Notes: generated by a model not told the origin, from the letters alone. 64,000 nucleotides of DNA from Psychromonas ingrahamii 37 (GCF_000015285.1 NC_008709.1:2914001-2978000), one strand, 5' to 3'; counted from the first letter of the stretch, positions 38,744 through 48,283 are shown. Numbers and translations: made by a program.

Positions 38744-39112
38744 TTGATAATTAAAGAAACTGATATCGTTAATGTATTAACCACATTGGAGTGCCGCACT
38801 AACTTCAGTATTAAAAAAATAACAGAATATATGCTGCCTAAACTAAAAGAAGCATTTTATCTGCACATAGAAAACCAGTCACCACACATTATTATTCGCC
38901 CGGTTTTTGAAGTTTTTGCCTCAGAGTTAGCGGCTATTAAAGGCGTCACTAAAAGAGAAGCCTATTTTCATAGCGCAGAAATGACCCGATTTCCTAAAAG
39001 AGTCCACAAAGGTATCAATGAAATCCATTATGGAATTTCTTTTAAGTTTGAAAATAGTAAAGCAGTAACACTTTTTATAAAAAAATTAATAACCATTATC
39101 GGCGGCGGTTAA
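38744..39112 (+). CDS. Small hypothetical protein (about 122 residues)
   Basis: Not recognised. The likely start is TTG at 38744, because AGGAG (38732-38736) sits 7 bases before it. An upstream ATG at 38717 in the same frame has no good ribosome site and would add an Arg-rich MTMAARRRV stretch. The product is soluble, mixed alpha/beta by composition, with KKITEYMLPKLKEAFYLHIE, then FPKRVHKGINEIHYGISFKF and a hydrophobic IKKLITIIGGG end. No signal peptide, membrane helix or Cys pair pattern. It converges on the EAL-CBS-GGDEF gene with 46 bp between. Confidence 0.6.
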   Translation: MIIKETDIVNVLTTLECRTNFSIKKITEYMLPKLKEAFYLHIENQSPHIIIRPVFEVFASELAAIKGVTKREAYFHSAEMTRFPKRVHKGINEIHYGISFKFENSKAVTLFIKKLITIIGGG

Positions 39113-39158
39113 GCATCAACCATGACTGTCTTTAATTTTGAATTGAAAAGATAAAAAA

Positions 39159-40961
39159 TCATGAACTATGACATAACTCGGTGAGATATTTTTTTTCTGG
39201 CAATGCGTTGGCCGTCGTTTTACTGTCATATAAATATAATGAATTGCCTTTTATTTTTTTAGCCTTCGATTTTGCATAGGAGGCTAATACCGCCACATCG
39301 TTATGACTGTTACAAATGGAAGGCGACAAATTGACACAACCTATCGATAGACTCAGTAAAGGATAAAATTGTTTGGCTCCCGTACGATCTTCGCTTGCGA
39401 TTCCGCCCCTCTCCTGGTCTTCCGGACTATAGCTGTGGATAACCCATTCCGAAAAATTTGCCAGTATTTTTTCGCATTGTATTTGCCAATGATCTGAAGA
39501 TAAAATAACAATAAAGTCATCCCCACCAATATGGCCAATAAAATCATCTCTATCGGTCACTATATCCCGCAAAATATCAGCAACACCAAGAATAATTTGG
39601 TCTCCTTTTTCATAACCATAACAATCATTGTACGGTTTGAAATGATCTAAATCGACATAACAGATAGTGAAGGGTGATTGTTCTTTAAGTCGCTGATCCA
39701 AATTTTTACTGATCGGCACGTTACCCGGCAACAAGGTCAAAGGGTTTGCATAACGTGCGTTATTAATTTGCAGATGGGTTATTTCCTTGAGAAGATCAAT
39801 AATTGAGCCAATGCCCTGATATTCCCCCTTATTGACAATAATAAACTCCAGTATTTTCCTTCTTCCAGCTTGATCACTAATTAAGATACTCGCTTGCTCA
39901 ACGGGTAAGTCATGTTCCAAAATCAGTACCTGGCGATCAACCAATGAGGCGATCGTCTTTCTGCCTGAGAGTTCTCTGCCATAGGCTGAAAAAAATAAAT
40001 TAGTGAGGTTGTTACGGTGGATTAAACCGATTGGTTTGTTGTTCTCGAGCACTGGAATACTGTCTAGATCAGGTTTTTGCTTAAATAATGTAGCGCAAGA
40101 TTCAATGGTCGTTGCTGTACTAATTGCATCAATAGGCTGCAATAACTCTCCCACCATTTTAGATGAAATAAGTCTATTTTTAGATTGCGCTGTCAACCTT
40201 CTTTCACTAAACAAGTTATTATTGATACGCCTGACGGGCAACGGTGCCGGACGCTTAAAATAGTAACCCTGGCAGAACCGCAGACCAATTTTTTCTATAA
40301 ATCGAAATTCATTGGCTGTTTCAACACCTTCTGCAATGACTTTACAACCCAGCTCCTGCGCGATATTTTTGATAGAGAGTACAAATTGCTGCTTTACTTT
40401 ATCGCTGTCAATATCACACATAAAATGGCGATCGATCTTTACATAATCAGGACGTAATTCATACCAAGCGCGCAAGCCCGAATAACCGGATCCCAAATCA
40501 TCCATCGCAATTTCAAAGCCCATTTCTTTATAATGTTTTAATGCATCTCGAATTACTTCATAATTTTCTAAAGGACTGTGTTCGGTTAACTCGATCACCA
40601 CACGGCTCGGATCAAGGTCTATTTTCTTGAGTAATTTTAATGTTTGACCAGAGCGGAAATTAGGCTGAAAGAGAGTTTCAGGGCTGGCATTGAGAAATAA
40701 TTTTCCCTGGAGATTAAGTTTTTTAAATTGTAATATCGATAATTCTCGGCATAAAAGCTCCAGCTCCACTAATCTACTTTGGTCTTTTGCTGCAGCAAAA
40801 AGGGCAATGGGTGAGTACAATTGACTGTTAAAGGGGCCCCGAATTAATGCTTCATAGCCAAAAATATTCCGTTCAATATTTTCAACAATAGGCTGAAAAA
40901 AAACACTGAGATTTTTATCTTGGATTATCAAATCAAGTGATAATATAGTTAAATTTGGCAT
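39159..40961 (-). CDS. EAL-CBS-GGDEF cyclic-di-GMP signalling protein
   Basis: Probably a cyclic-di-GMP phosphodiesterase with a regulatory GGDEF domain; cytoplasmic, no membrane segments. With the start at 40961 (MPNLTIL) it has 600 residues; the frame is open 39 codons further, so the start is uncertain. The EAL domain (about 10-245) keeps EALIRG, ELTEH, MDDLGSGYSG, DYVKIDR, AEGVET and QGYYFKRP, the metal and catalytic residues. A CBS pair follows (about 265-390), which may sense adenine nucleotides. The GGDEF domain (about 415-580) reads IGGDDF, so the fourth motif residue is Asp, and the RxxD inhibitory site is degenerate (DRDD). Diguanylate cyclase activity is therefore doubtful. Confidence 0.88.
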   Translation of the reverse strand: MPNLTILSLDLIIQDKNLSVFFQPIVENIERNIFGYEALIRGPFNSQLYSPIALFAAAKDQSRLVELELLCRELSILQFKKLNLQGKLFLNASPETLFQPNFRSGQTLKLLKKIDLDPSRVVIELTEHSPLENYEVIRDALKHYKEMGFEIAMDDLGSGYSGLRAWYELRPDYVKIDRHFMCDIDSDKVKQQFVLSIKNIAQELGCKVIAEGVETANEFRFIEKIGLRFCQGYYFKRPAPLPVRRINNNLFSERRLTAQSKNRLISSKMVGELLQPIDAISTATTIESCATLFKQKPDLDSIPVLENNKPIGLIHRNNLTNLFFSAYGRELSGRKTIASLVDRQVLILEHDLPVEQASILISDQAGRRKILEFIIVNKGEYQGIGSIIDLLKEITHLQINNARYANPLTLLPGNVPISKNLDQRLKEQSPFTICYVDLDHFKPYNDCYGYEKGDQIILGVADILRDIVTDRDDFIGHIGGDDFIVILSSDHWQIQCEKILANFSEWVIHSYSPEDQERGGIASEDRTGAKQFYPLLSLSIGCVNLSPSICNSHNDVAVLASYAKSKAKKIKGNSLYLYDSKTTANALPEKKYLTELCHSS

Positions 40962-41355
40962 ATTTTCTTCATCGCAGCTAGTGGTAAGAGAAATTGATAC
41001 AGAATAGTTCTGCGGCTTAATTATCCCCATTCTAATGCAGATAAAAATTGCTTTCATTTCATGTTTTTTATAACACATTGCAATTTTAATAATTAAGAAA
41101 AAAAATCAGCAAAATGGGATTCTGATAATGAAATACAGCGTAACGATTAGTTATGACATATTAATGACAATGAGTAATAAATATGACTTATTCTAAAAAT
41201 AAAATCAGGTAATCTTATTTTTATTCCACCCCGATAAACTAATTTGGGAAAATTCCAAATTGTTGATCAATCTCAAAATTTAAAAAAACCCCACAAAAGT
41301 ATATCTATTAGCTATGCAATGTATATACTAAAAACAGAATAAAGGCGCAATAATA
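40962..41355. other. Intergenic region, divergent promoters expected
   Basis: AT-rich spacer between the EAL gene and the small RHH gene. No clear -35/-10 pair or repeat could be assigned with confidence. Confidence 0.4.
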
Positions 41356-41553
41356 ATGACAACTAAAAATAAACACAAAAAAGCGGGAAAAAAAGACAGC
41401 CAATTAGTTATCCGTATCAATGGCGAAGAGCGAGATAGATTCGTCAGCCTTTGCGAAGAACTAGATACAAGTGCAGCACGTGAAATACGAAAATTTATCC
41501 GTGGCTTTGTTGAAGAACATGCCGAAGAACCTGTTGAAGAACATGCTAAATAG
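41356..41553 (+). CDS. Small ribbon-helix-helix-like protein with acidic tail
   Basis: 65 residues. A Lys-rich start (MTTKNKHKKAGKKDS) is followed by a segment fitting a ribbon-helix-helix DNA-binding fold: QLVIRINGEERDRFVSLCEE (beta strand, then helix), then LDTSAAREIRKFIRGFVEEH (second helix). It ends in an acidic repeat, VEEHAEEPVEEHAK. Expected to dimerise and bind DNA, perhaps regulating its neighbours; target unknown. It is the first of three small genes in a row on the plus strand, 150 bp before the lysine-rich pair. A toxin partner, as in many RHH antitoxin pairs, is not visible. Confidence 0.65.
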   Translation: MTTKNKHKKAGKKDSQLVIRINGEERDRFVSLCEELDTSAAREIRKFIRGFVEEHAEEPVEEHAK

Positions 41554-41703
41554 CATAAATTTGACCTGTTAACATTAATTTTATTCATCTTTTGACCATG
41601 CGCCTTGAGTTAGTTTCTACATCGAGCGTTTTATTATTTTAGGGCAATGGTTAACAAAAACGAGCAGTGATGCTCACTTCATGCAACTTAAAGGAAATAC
41701 ACA

Positions 41704-41880
41704 ATGACTAAAATATCAAAAGAAGTTAAATCAATTAAAAAAGAAATTAAATCAAGAAAAGCTAAAATTGTTAAGCAGGAAGGCAAACTTAAAGTACTTA
41801 AAAAATCGCTAAAAAAACCTGCTAAAGCAGTTCAAGCTAAAGTTAAAAAAGTGAAAAAATCAACAAAAAAATCTGCTTAA
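41704..41880 (+). CDS. Lysine-rich mini-protein, copy 1 (58 residues)
   Basis: Begins MTKISKEVKSIKKEIKSRKA. 23 of 58 residues are Lys; there are no aromatic residues, His or Cys. The first 35 residues have heptad-like spacing (amphipathic helix or coiled coil); the tail (KKPAKAVQAKVKKVKKSTKK) resembles histone H1-like or HU-tail KPAK/KKAT repeats. AAGGAAA precedes the ATG by 6 bases. The whole transcription unit is duplicated 363 bp downstream. A nucleic-acid or polyanion binding role is inferred from charge only. Confidence 0.7.
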   Translation: MTKISKEVKSIKKEIKSRKAKIVKQEGKLKVLKKSLKKPAKAVQAKVKKVKKSTKKSA

Positions 41881-41888
41881 ATAGCTTA

Positions 41889-41954
41889 TTTTTCCTGCCT
41901 TCTAGCCAATATTGACAGATTTAAATTAGGCTAAAAGTAAGGAAAAGTATTTTT
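41889..41954 (+). terminator. Terminator after lysine-rich copy 1
   Basis: A long imperfect stem (TTTTCCTGCCTTCTAGCC with GGCTAAAAGTAAGGAAAA) ends in a T-run. It starts 8 bases after the stop. Copy 2 has a related stem. Confidence 0.75.
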
Positions 41955-42066
41955 CTGACACGATAATAAGCGCCTTGCAGAAGTTTGTACCGTTTAACAC
42001 TTCAAGGCCAGGATTCACTAAAACGAGCTGTGATGCTCACTTCGTCCAACTTAAAGGAAATACACA

Positions 42067-42243
42067 ATGACTAAAATATCAAAAGAAGTTAAATCAATTA
42101 AAAAAGAAATTAAATTAAGAAAAGCCAAAATTGTTAAGCAGGAAGGCAAACTTAAAGTACTTAAAAAATCACTGAAAAAACCGGCTAAAGAAGTTCAAGC
42201 TAAAGTTAAAAAAGTGAAGAAATCAGCAAAAAAATCAGCTTAA
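42067..42243 (+). CDS. Lysine-rich mini-protein, copy 2 (58 residues)
   Basis: Differs from copy 1 at three residues only: Ser17 to Leu, Ala42 to Glu and Thr54 to Ala. Most DNA changes are silent or confined to the spacer, so the reading frame is under selection. It has the same ribosome site (CTTAAAGGAAATACACA before the ATG) and its own terminator. No homologue with known function is recognised; the composition suggests a small chromatin-like or polyanion-binding peptide. Confidence 0.7.
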   Translation: MTKISKEVKSIKKEIKLRKAKIVKQEGKLKVLKKSLKKPAKEVQAKVKKVKKSAKKSA

Positions 42244-42259
42244 ATAGCTGATCGAGCAT

Positions 42260-42326
42260 CTTTCCCTGCCTTCTACCCAGTCTTGACAAATAAAGCTTGG
42301 GCTGAAAGCAAGGAAAGGTGTTTTTT
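42260..42326 (+). terminator. Terminator after lysine-rich copy 2
   Basis: Stem TTTCCCTGCCTTCTACCC with GGGCTGAAAGCAAGGAAAG (imperfect), then TTTTTT at 42321-42326. Confidence 0.75.
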
Positions 42327-42770
42327 ATAACAAGATAATAAGCGCAGATTCTAAATAGCGAATCATTCTGACACTATTAAGTCATCATTAACGGGCAGTT
42401 TTAACCGCAACTAACTTACAAGATTTAATACTTCCTCCCCCTTTAAAGCAATCCCCCTGCTGGGCAGTACCTTCTAATTATAAAAAAGACACGTTTGAAC
42501 TGCATAAGCCATCTATGATCCTCTATTGATTACCATCAAATAGCGCATTCGATAATCGAGCTGCTGGCGATAAATAAAGAAGAATATAAAACCGACGATC
42601 AATAATCAGCAACACCTAGCGGATAAATATTAGCCAGTTAATTCAAAATACTGACTTAAATACGCTGATTTAAATATATTGACTTACGGGGCTGATTAAA
42701 GCATTTCTAGATGCCGGCTCAAAGATCGGAATAAGAATAAGCTAAGTGTTCAAAAAGATTGAGAAGCACC
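42327..42770. other. Intergenic region between mini-protein copy 2 and ppx
   Basis: No gene seen. Three imperfect copies of an ATACTGACTTAAA-like 14-bp word lie at about 42647-42690. Confidence 0.45.
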
Positions 42771-44276
42771 TTAAAATTTAAGTTGCCATCCAGCACTTAA
42801 CCAGCGCTCTTGCTCGGCTAACAAGTCTGCATACAGAGATTTATTGTCTTCAAGCCACAGCTGGTTAACGCAGTCCAACACCCAGAGCTTACCTTCCACG
42901 GTTAATAATATTTCCGGTAATAGCTGATCGTTGCGCTGGCCATTAAGAATAATCGCCAGCCGAAGTATTTTTATAAGCGCGAGTAAATGGTTTTTATCAA
43001 ACAAGTTAAATTCAGGCATTTCATTCAGTTTCAATGATTTACACTGAAAACGTGCCAGAGTGGCAAGCACTAATTGCTGCTCACTATTAAAACCGGGCAT
43101 ATTAGTATGCTGCAGTATATAGGCTGAATGGCGGTGAAAACCGGGTAAGCTGATATTTAAGCCAACTTCATGTAACAATGCGGCCCACTGCAATAACGAC
43201 AGCAGCTCACTGTGCTTTTTGATACCCAAAGTTTGACGGATTTGGGAAAATAATTCAGTCGCCTGATGCTTAACACAAACTGCATGATTTAATTCAACAT
43301 TATGTTTATTGGCTAAATTTTCGGTAGTGCGCATGCGGATATCTGAGCGGGCAAAACGGGCTTCCATTTCATACAACACCCCCTCCCGCAATGCACCATC
43401 GGAGAAATGCATTTCAATAATTTGAAACGCTTGAAAAAGTGCATTTAAAATAACAACACCCGCTGCAAAAACGGGCTTTCGCTCTTTGCTTAATCCCGAG
43501 AGCTCGATAGCATCAATACTGTCAAAGGTGCACAGTGCATCTATCAATTCTTGGAGTCGCTTATGAGTAATCAAGCCGTCGTGATAGCCAAAGCCAATCA
43601 GTACTTCCTTAATGGCTTTGATCGTACCTGATGAGCCAAATGCGGTGCTCCAGCCTTTTTTCCTGTATTGTTTGACAAGTGGCTTAAGGCGTTGCTCCGC
43701 AGCCAGTGTTGCTTTTGCAAAATTATTTTTAGAAAGCTTGCCATTATTAAAAAATTGATTGGTAAAGCTCACACATCCCATTTGCTGACTGTTGAGCAGA
43801 TCAACTTCAAACCCCTGACCGATGATCATTTCAGTACTGCCACCACCAATATCGACAACAAGTTTGGAGTCTGATTCAACCTGTGTATGGGCAACCCCCA
43901 GATAAATAAGACGCGCTTCTTCTTCGCCTGAAATAATTTCGATAGGGAAAGGCAACACTTCGCGCGCGCGCTGGATAAAAACAGGGGCGTTATTTGCCTG
44001 GCGCAGAGCATGCGTTGCGACAATACGCACATTGTCACCTTCAAATCCTTGTAAACGTTCTGCAAACATCACCAAACACAAAAGTCCGCGTTCTATTGCA
44101 GCGTCGCTTAAATTCATTTCACTATCAAGCCCGGATGCTAAGCGCACTCTCTGTTTATGGCGACTGACCATCTGGAGATCCTGCCCCACCACTTTTGCGA
44201 CTACCATGTGGAAGCTGTTTGATCCCAAGTCAATAGCGGCTATATTGCGTACTTTTTGTTCAACGGATTGCGACAT
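42771..44276 (-). CDS. ppx: Exopolyphosphatase
   Basis: Removes terminal phosphates from long polyphosphate chains (the family also cleaves pppGpp). 501 residues from ATG 44276 ([11 protein letters not shown]); an ORF 38 codons longer exists but its extra part lies inside ppk. Actin/Hsp70-like phosphatase fold: [17 protein letters not shown] near 12-28 (phosphate 1 loop), the catalytic Glu region [14 protein letters not shown] near 117, [12 protein letters not shown] near 145, GSSGTIKA near 210, then a C-terminal HD-like helical domain ([22 protein letters not shown] near 368). It overlaps the ppk end by 17 bases, so the two are co-translated. Confidence 0.95.
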   Translation of the reverse strand: MSQSVEQKVRNIAAIDLGSNSFHMVVAKVVGQDLQMVSRHKQRVRLASGLDSEMNLSDAAIERGLLCLVMFAERLQGFEGDNVRIVATHALRQANNAPVFIQRAREVLPFPIEIISGEEEARLIYLGVAHTQVESDSKLVVDIGGGSTEMIIGQGFEVDLLNSQQMGCVSFTNQFFNNGKLSKNNFAKATLAAEQRLKPLVKQYRKKGWSTAFGSSGTIKAIKEVLIGFGYHDGLITHKRLQELIDALCTFDSIDAIELSGLSKERKPVFAAGVVILNALFQAFQIIEMHFSDGALREGVLYEMEARFARSDIRMRTTENLANKHNVELNHAVCVKHQATELFSQIRQTLGIKKHSELLSLLQWAALLHEVGLNISLPGFHRHSAYILQHTNMPGFNSEQQLVLATLARFQCKSLKLNEMPEFNLFDKNHLLALIKILRLAIILNGQRNDQLLPEILLTVEGKLWVLDCVNQLWLEDNKSLYADLLAEQERWLSAGWQLKF

Positions 44277-46389
44277 TATCTCGGCTCTGCTTTTGTTGTT
44301 TTCTAGTTTGTTTTTCGGTGTTTTTAAGGTATTCATAAATATCGAGCTGTGAGCGAATTTTTTTGCGGTTTCCTCGCGGTACATAATCATTGCTCATATT
44401 TTGATCCATCAAACGCGCTTTTACTGTATCAGTAAAATGAATATTAACAATATCAATAATACGTTGTTTTAAACGGGGATCACGGATTGGAACAGTCACT
44501 TCGATTCTATTGTCGATATTTCTGGTCATCCAGTCAGCCGAGGAGATATAAACTTGCGGATCGCCATCGTTATGTGTAATTAACACCCTTGAATGTTCCA
44601 AAAATCGGTCGATAATGCTAATGATTTTTATATTTTCACTGACGTCTTTAATACCGGGTACTAAAGAGCACATGCCCCGAATGACCATTTGAATCTGTAC
44701 ACCCGCCCTGCTTGCATTATAGAGTTTATTGATAAGCCCTTTATCCACAAGATTATTCACCTTGAGTGTCAATCCGGCGTTTTTTCCAAGAGCTGCATTA
44801 GCGATTTCTTGATCTATCACTTGATAGATCCGTTTACGCGAATTGCGTGGTGAAACAATAAGGTGGTTAAAACGCACTGGACGATAGGGATTCTCGATAT
44901 AGCTAAACACTTTGCGCACTTCTAAAGCAATCTCTTGAACCGCGGTTAACAGAGAAAAATCAGTATAGATACGCGCGGTTTTTTCGTGAAAGTTGCCTGT
45001 GCCTATATGCGCATAATAAATCACCGCCTCTTTTTCACGACGGCTAATCAGCAGTAGTTTAGAGTGAATTTTAAGCCCTGAAGAACCAAAAACAACATGA
45101 ACGCCCGCTTCAGTCAGCACTTTAGCCCATTCGATATTAGCTTCTTCATCAAAACGCGCCTGCAACTCGACTACCACAGTCACATTTTTACCGTTATGGA
45201 CGGCGTCGATCAGAGAATTCATTAACTGTGAATGTTTCGCCACACGGTAAATATTTATTTTAATACTGAGCACTTTGGGATCAAATGAGGCTTGACGCAC
45301 CAGCTCCGCGATATGACTAAAAGTATGGTATGGATAATAAACTAAGATATCTTTTGCACGAATGGCATCAAAATAGTTTACATAACCTTCAAAGTCAGCA
45401 CACTCTATCGGTGTAAGAGATTTATTTTCCAGGTAGTTAGGGCCAATATTTGGAAAGCTGATAAAGTCCTTGAAATTATAATAACGACCACCGGGAAGCA
45501 GGCTGTCATAGTTGGATATTTTTAATTTTTCACATAAAAAATCGAGCATGGCTTGCGGCATCTCACGCTCATAAACGAAGCGTACCGCCATCGCGGTTAA
45601 ACGTTGGCTGACCCCTTCAGACATTTTATCCAAAACACTGTATTCAACTTCATGGCTTAAATCGTACTCGGCATCGCGTGTCATTTTCATGGCATAACCG
45701 TTAAGCTCGTCGTAGTCAAAAAATCCCCGAAAAAGTTCATCCAGACAATAACGAACAATGTTATCAAGGAGGATAATGGTTTTACGCCCCCTGCCTTTCT
45801 GCTCCGGTACCCTAACAAAGCGCGGTAAATACCCGGTGGGTATTTCCAGCAATGCATATTGAGAATGGTTATCTTTTTTTAGTTCAACAACAATGTAGGC
45901 ATCGGTATCATTAAGAAACTGCAGAAGATCAATATCATCATTTAGTAATAAGGGGGTGATGTGCGGCATCACTTCTTTTTTAAAGTATTTTCTAATCCAG
46001 TTTTGTTGTGCTTCATCGAGTTGAAGCTCGCTGACTAAAAAAATCCGTCGTCTTGCCATTTCACGGATTAGCTCATTATAAAGCACGTCAAATCGTTCAT
46101 TCAGCTGAAATACTTTGGTTTGCATATTGGACAATAATTGTTTATTAAACTTAAGTCCATGGGTGTTCAAGGAAGGTTCGTTCCAGGCATGCTCCTGGTC
46201 GATTAATATACGGCGCTTCACATCGGCAAAACGAACTTTATAAAATTCATCTAAATTATTAGAAAAAATGCCCAGAAAGCGAATTCTTTCAATTAAAGGC
46301 ACGCTCTTATCAGCGGCTTCTTGAAGCACTCGCTCATTAAACGAAAGCCAACTAAGTTCTTTTTCGATATAGAATTTTTCAGTACTCAT
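44260..46389 (-). CDS. ppk: Polyphosphate kinase 1
   Basis: Makes polyphosphate from ATP; peripheral inner membrane. 709 residues from ATG 46389 ([18 protein letters not shown]), the usual family start; the frame is open 14 codons further up. Domains: N-terminal helical domain (to about 105), head domain (to about 315), then two phospholipase-D-like catalytic domains. The phosphorylated His is in GLKIHSK and the second motif is [25 protein letters not shown] and [15 protein letters not shown] are also conserved. Followed directly by overlapping ppx. A putative -10 and Pho-like direct repeats lie upstream. Confidence 0.96.
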   Translation of the reverse strand: MSTEKFYIEKELSWLSFNERVLQEAADKSVPLIERIRFLGIFSNNLDEFYKVRFADVKRRILIDQEHAWNEPSLNTHGLKFNKQLLSNMQTKVFQLNERFDVLYNELIREMARRRIFLVSELQLDEAQQNWIRKYFKKEVMPHITPLLLNDDIDLLQFLNDTDAYIVVELKKDNHSQYALLEIPTGYLPRFVRVPEQKGRGRKTIILLDNIVRYCLDELFRGFFDYDELNGYAMKMTRDAEYDLSHEVEYSVLDKMSEGVSQRLTAMAVRFVYEREMPQAMLDFLCEKLKISNYDSLLPGGRYYNFKDFISFPNIGPNYLENKSLTPIECADFEGYVNYFDAIRAKDILVYYPYHTFSHIAELVRQASFDPKVLSIKINIYRVAKHSQLMNSLIDAVHNGKNVTVVVELQARFDEEANIEWAKVLTEAGVHVVFGSSGLKIHSKLLLISRREKEAVIYYAHIGTGNFHEKTARIYTDFSLLTAVQEIALEVRKVFSYIENPYRPVRFNHLIVSPRNSRKRIYQVIDQEIANAALGKNAGLTLKVNNLVDKGLINKLYNASRAGVQIQMVIRGMCSLVPGIKDVSENIKIISIIDRFLEHSRVLITHNDGDPQVYISSADWMTRNIDNRIEVTVPIRDPRLKQRIIDIVNIHFTDTVKARLMDQNMSNDYVPRGNRKKIRSQLDIYEYLKNTEKQTRKQQKQSRDNVAIR

Positions 46390-46448
46390 ATTCTTAATCA
46401 GGCCCTTAACTATTTGATTGTAAAGCATCAATATTATTATGATATAGT

Positions 46449-46482
46449 ATTATATGTCATTTATGTTACATTTTTATGTCAT
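46449..46482. promoter_or_regulatory. Possible ppk promoter with Pho-like direct repeats
   Basis: Plus strand: TGTCAT (46455-46460), TTACAT (46466-46471), TGTCAT (46477-46482), spaced exactly 11 bp as in PhoB boxes, next to TATAAT on the minus strand (46454-46449), 60 bp before the ppk start. The repeats point away from ppk, so PhoB control is uncertain. Confidence 0.45.
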
Positions 46483-47234
46483 AACCGACTTATCAGGCCC
46501 AGATTTTTTATAGAGTACTGTTTTACAATATAATGAGCCGTGATCGCAACCCGCCGGTTGAGCCCTACGAATTGCAGTTGAGTAAGGGGCTGAGGTTAAT
46601 AGTGAGCGAACAACCCAGACGTAGCGACGGTTCCATTGAAGCTTCCCCCCCCAATAAGTCACCGACATTGCACTTATACCAAATGCATTAAGTTTATAAT
46701 CACTTGCTTCAAAAAAATTGACGCCCGCAAAGCCGTCAGGATGAACTTCAATAGTAAATATAATCACTTTATTAATGCGTTTGGTATTATTGATAGGGTG
46801 CATTCTATGCATCGTAAACAGCGGTAATTGGTGCGCGGAGCGCACCCTACGAGCAGACCAAATAAGCAGCGAGTGTCCGAGAATGTTATTAATAAAAAAC
46901 CAATGCCTTCAAAGGAAAAATTGACATTTATAAAGCAGTAGTGATGATGATTGAATAATAAATCTAATCACTTAATTAATGCGTTTAGTATTATTACATC
47001 TAATCTCAGGGCATGATTTCCTTTGCCACCCAAGTACTCGCCCGAAAGAGTACTCAACTGCAACACCAATGGCTTTGGGGATAGATAAACAGATGAAAAG
47101 TGATCCGGGATAGGGATCTGCTGATCATATTAGTGAAAACGCGTCGGCATTTATGCAAGGCAGTGAGGATTTCCTATCGATAATAGGCAACAACCACGGT
47201 TTTATACTGTGATCCTTTAACTATTGGATTGTTA
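46483..47234. other. Intergenic region, no gene recognised
   Basis: Spacer between ppk and the LysR gene. The only clear element is the MITE-like copy at 46792-46852. Short frames present have no family motifs or convincing ribosome sites. Confidence 0.45.
46792..46852. mobile_element. MITE-like element, second copy
   Basis: Bounded by TAGGGTGCATT and GCGCACCCTAC, with core AATTGGTGCGC. On the reverse strand it matches the 13905-13955 element, including GTAGGGTGCGCTC and GCGCACCAATT. Its left end has diverged. Confidence 0.6.
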
Positions 47235-48128
47235 TTACTGTGACAGTGTTTGTATTAGCTGTTCTGCAAAACGTGCAGCAGCCGTGGGTAATGTACGATT
47301 TTTTTTCTGAATAAGGTACATACTGCCGGCTGCCATATCGGCCTTTGATATCGGCCGCGCAATTAGCCCTAAATCTTCCATAATTTGCGGTAATCCAATT
47401 TCTATTTGAAAGGTGATGCAACCCTCGTTAAGCACATAATTACGCAGAAACTCAAAGCTGTCGGATTCCACAGTGGGTTGCATATTAAGCATGGTTCTAT
47501 TGGCTTTAAAATCCAAAATATGACGTACGCCGTACTCGCTTGTGGGAAGTGCTAAGGGATAAGCCATACATTCACTTAATTTAACGTCGCTTTTTTCAGC
47601 TAATGGATGGCCACTTGGCATAATGGCGTACAGCTGTTGTTCTTTAGATATAAGAATCTGCAGTTCATTCATGTGCACGGGTTCAAATACCATGGCTAAA
47701 TCGACACTATTGTCTAATAATGTCGATTCTGCCGCCTGCCTATCTCTTACATAAAGACTAAAAGTTACCGCGGGGTGTTGGTGACGAAAACGTGCAATTT
47801 GTTGCGGAAAAAATGACGTCAGCAGTGCTTGACTGCATGCGATATTGACATGCCCTCGCCTGACCCCGCTAAGATCTGATATTTGACTTTTAACTCTTTG
47901 AAGATCAGCAAGTTGTTTTTGGACGTGATGTAAGAATAACTCTCCTGCAGCAGACAGGCGTACACCATTGGCTTGACGCTCAAATAGTTTTTCACCCAGT
48001 TCATCTTCCATCGTAAGAATACGTCGGTTAAGTGCTGTTGAAGTGATCGAGAGTTTGTCGGCAGCCTTACGAATTGAACCTGCCTTAGCGACCGCCTGAA
48101 AATACTGAAAATCTATAAGTTGCTTCAT
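47235..48128 (-). CDS. LysR-family transcriptional regulator
   Basis: Probable regulator of the divergent allophanate hydrolase/ABC transporter genes. 297 residues from ATG 48128 (MKQLIDFQYFQAVAKAGSIR); GGAAGAA lies just upstream, and the seven extra residues from 48149 look untranslated. The winged HTH at residues 1-60 carries SIRKAADKLSITSTALNRRIL and LGEKLFERQANGVRLSAAG. A periplasmic-binding-protein-like effector domain follows (about 90-295). Divergent placement with 155 bp between starts is typical for LysR proteins and their targets. A TGCA-N5-TGCA site (48189-48201) fits T-N11-A. Confidence 0.9.
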   Translation of the reverse strand: MKQLIDFQYFQAVAKAGSIRKAADKLSITSTALNRRILTMEDELGEKLFERQANGVRLSAAGELFLHHVQKQLADLQRVKSQISDLSGVRRGHVNIACSQALLTSFFPQQIARFRHQHPAVTFSLYVRDRQAAESTLLDNSVDLAMVFEPVHMNELQILISKEQQLYAIMPSGHPLAEKSDVKLSECMAYPLALPTSEYGVRHILDFKANRTMLNMQPTVESDSFEFLRNYVLNEGCITFQIEIGLPQIMEDLGLIARPISKADMAAGSMYLIQKKNRTLPTAAARFAEQLIQTLSQ

Positions 48129-48188
48129 TTGTATTCTTCCATTAACCAAGATTTAGATAATTGATATATTACCCCCTTACCCATGCGA

Positions 48189-48201
48189 TGCAAAATATGC
48201 A
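48189..48201. promoter_or_regulatory. Candidate LysR operator (T-N11-A)
   Basis: TGCAAAATATGCA, a 13-bp interrupted palindrome in the divergent spacer, 60 bp before the LysR start. A further half site (AATGCAAAAC) lies at about 48209-48218. Confidence 0.5.
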
Positions 48202-48283
48202 CCACACAAATGCAAAACAAGCAGTATACAGCATCACTATTAATTGGTTAACTACTGATATCGTTTAATACAGGACAGTCATA

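Larger units (their letters stand above)
41656..42354 (+). repeat. Tandem duplication of the mini-protein unit, about 363 bp per copy
   Basis: Matching blocks run from AAAACGAGC(A/T)GTGATGCTCA upstream through the gene to the terminator and a shared GATAATAAGCGC downstream. The start codons are 363 bp apart. Coding parts are far more conserved than the 3' spacers. Confidence 0.85.

Noticed and set aside
41328-41588. 86-codon minus frame across the small RHH gene
   Set aside because: Antisense shadow; the plus-strand product has a coherent RHH-like pattern and a better start.
44277-44390. Longer ppx start
   Set aside because: The extra 38 codons lie inside ppk in another frame; MSQSVEQ at 44276 gives the normal family N terminus.
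46390-46431. Longer ppk start
   Set aside because: [18 protein letters not shown] is the conserved family opening; the 14 extra residues are not.
46474-46845. 123-codon minus frame upstream of ppk
   Set aside because: Crosses the MITE-like element, has no family motif and odd composition.
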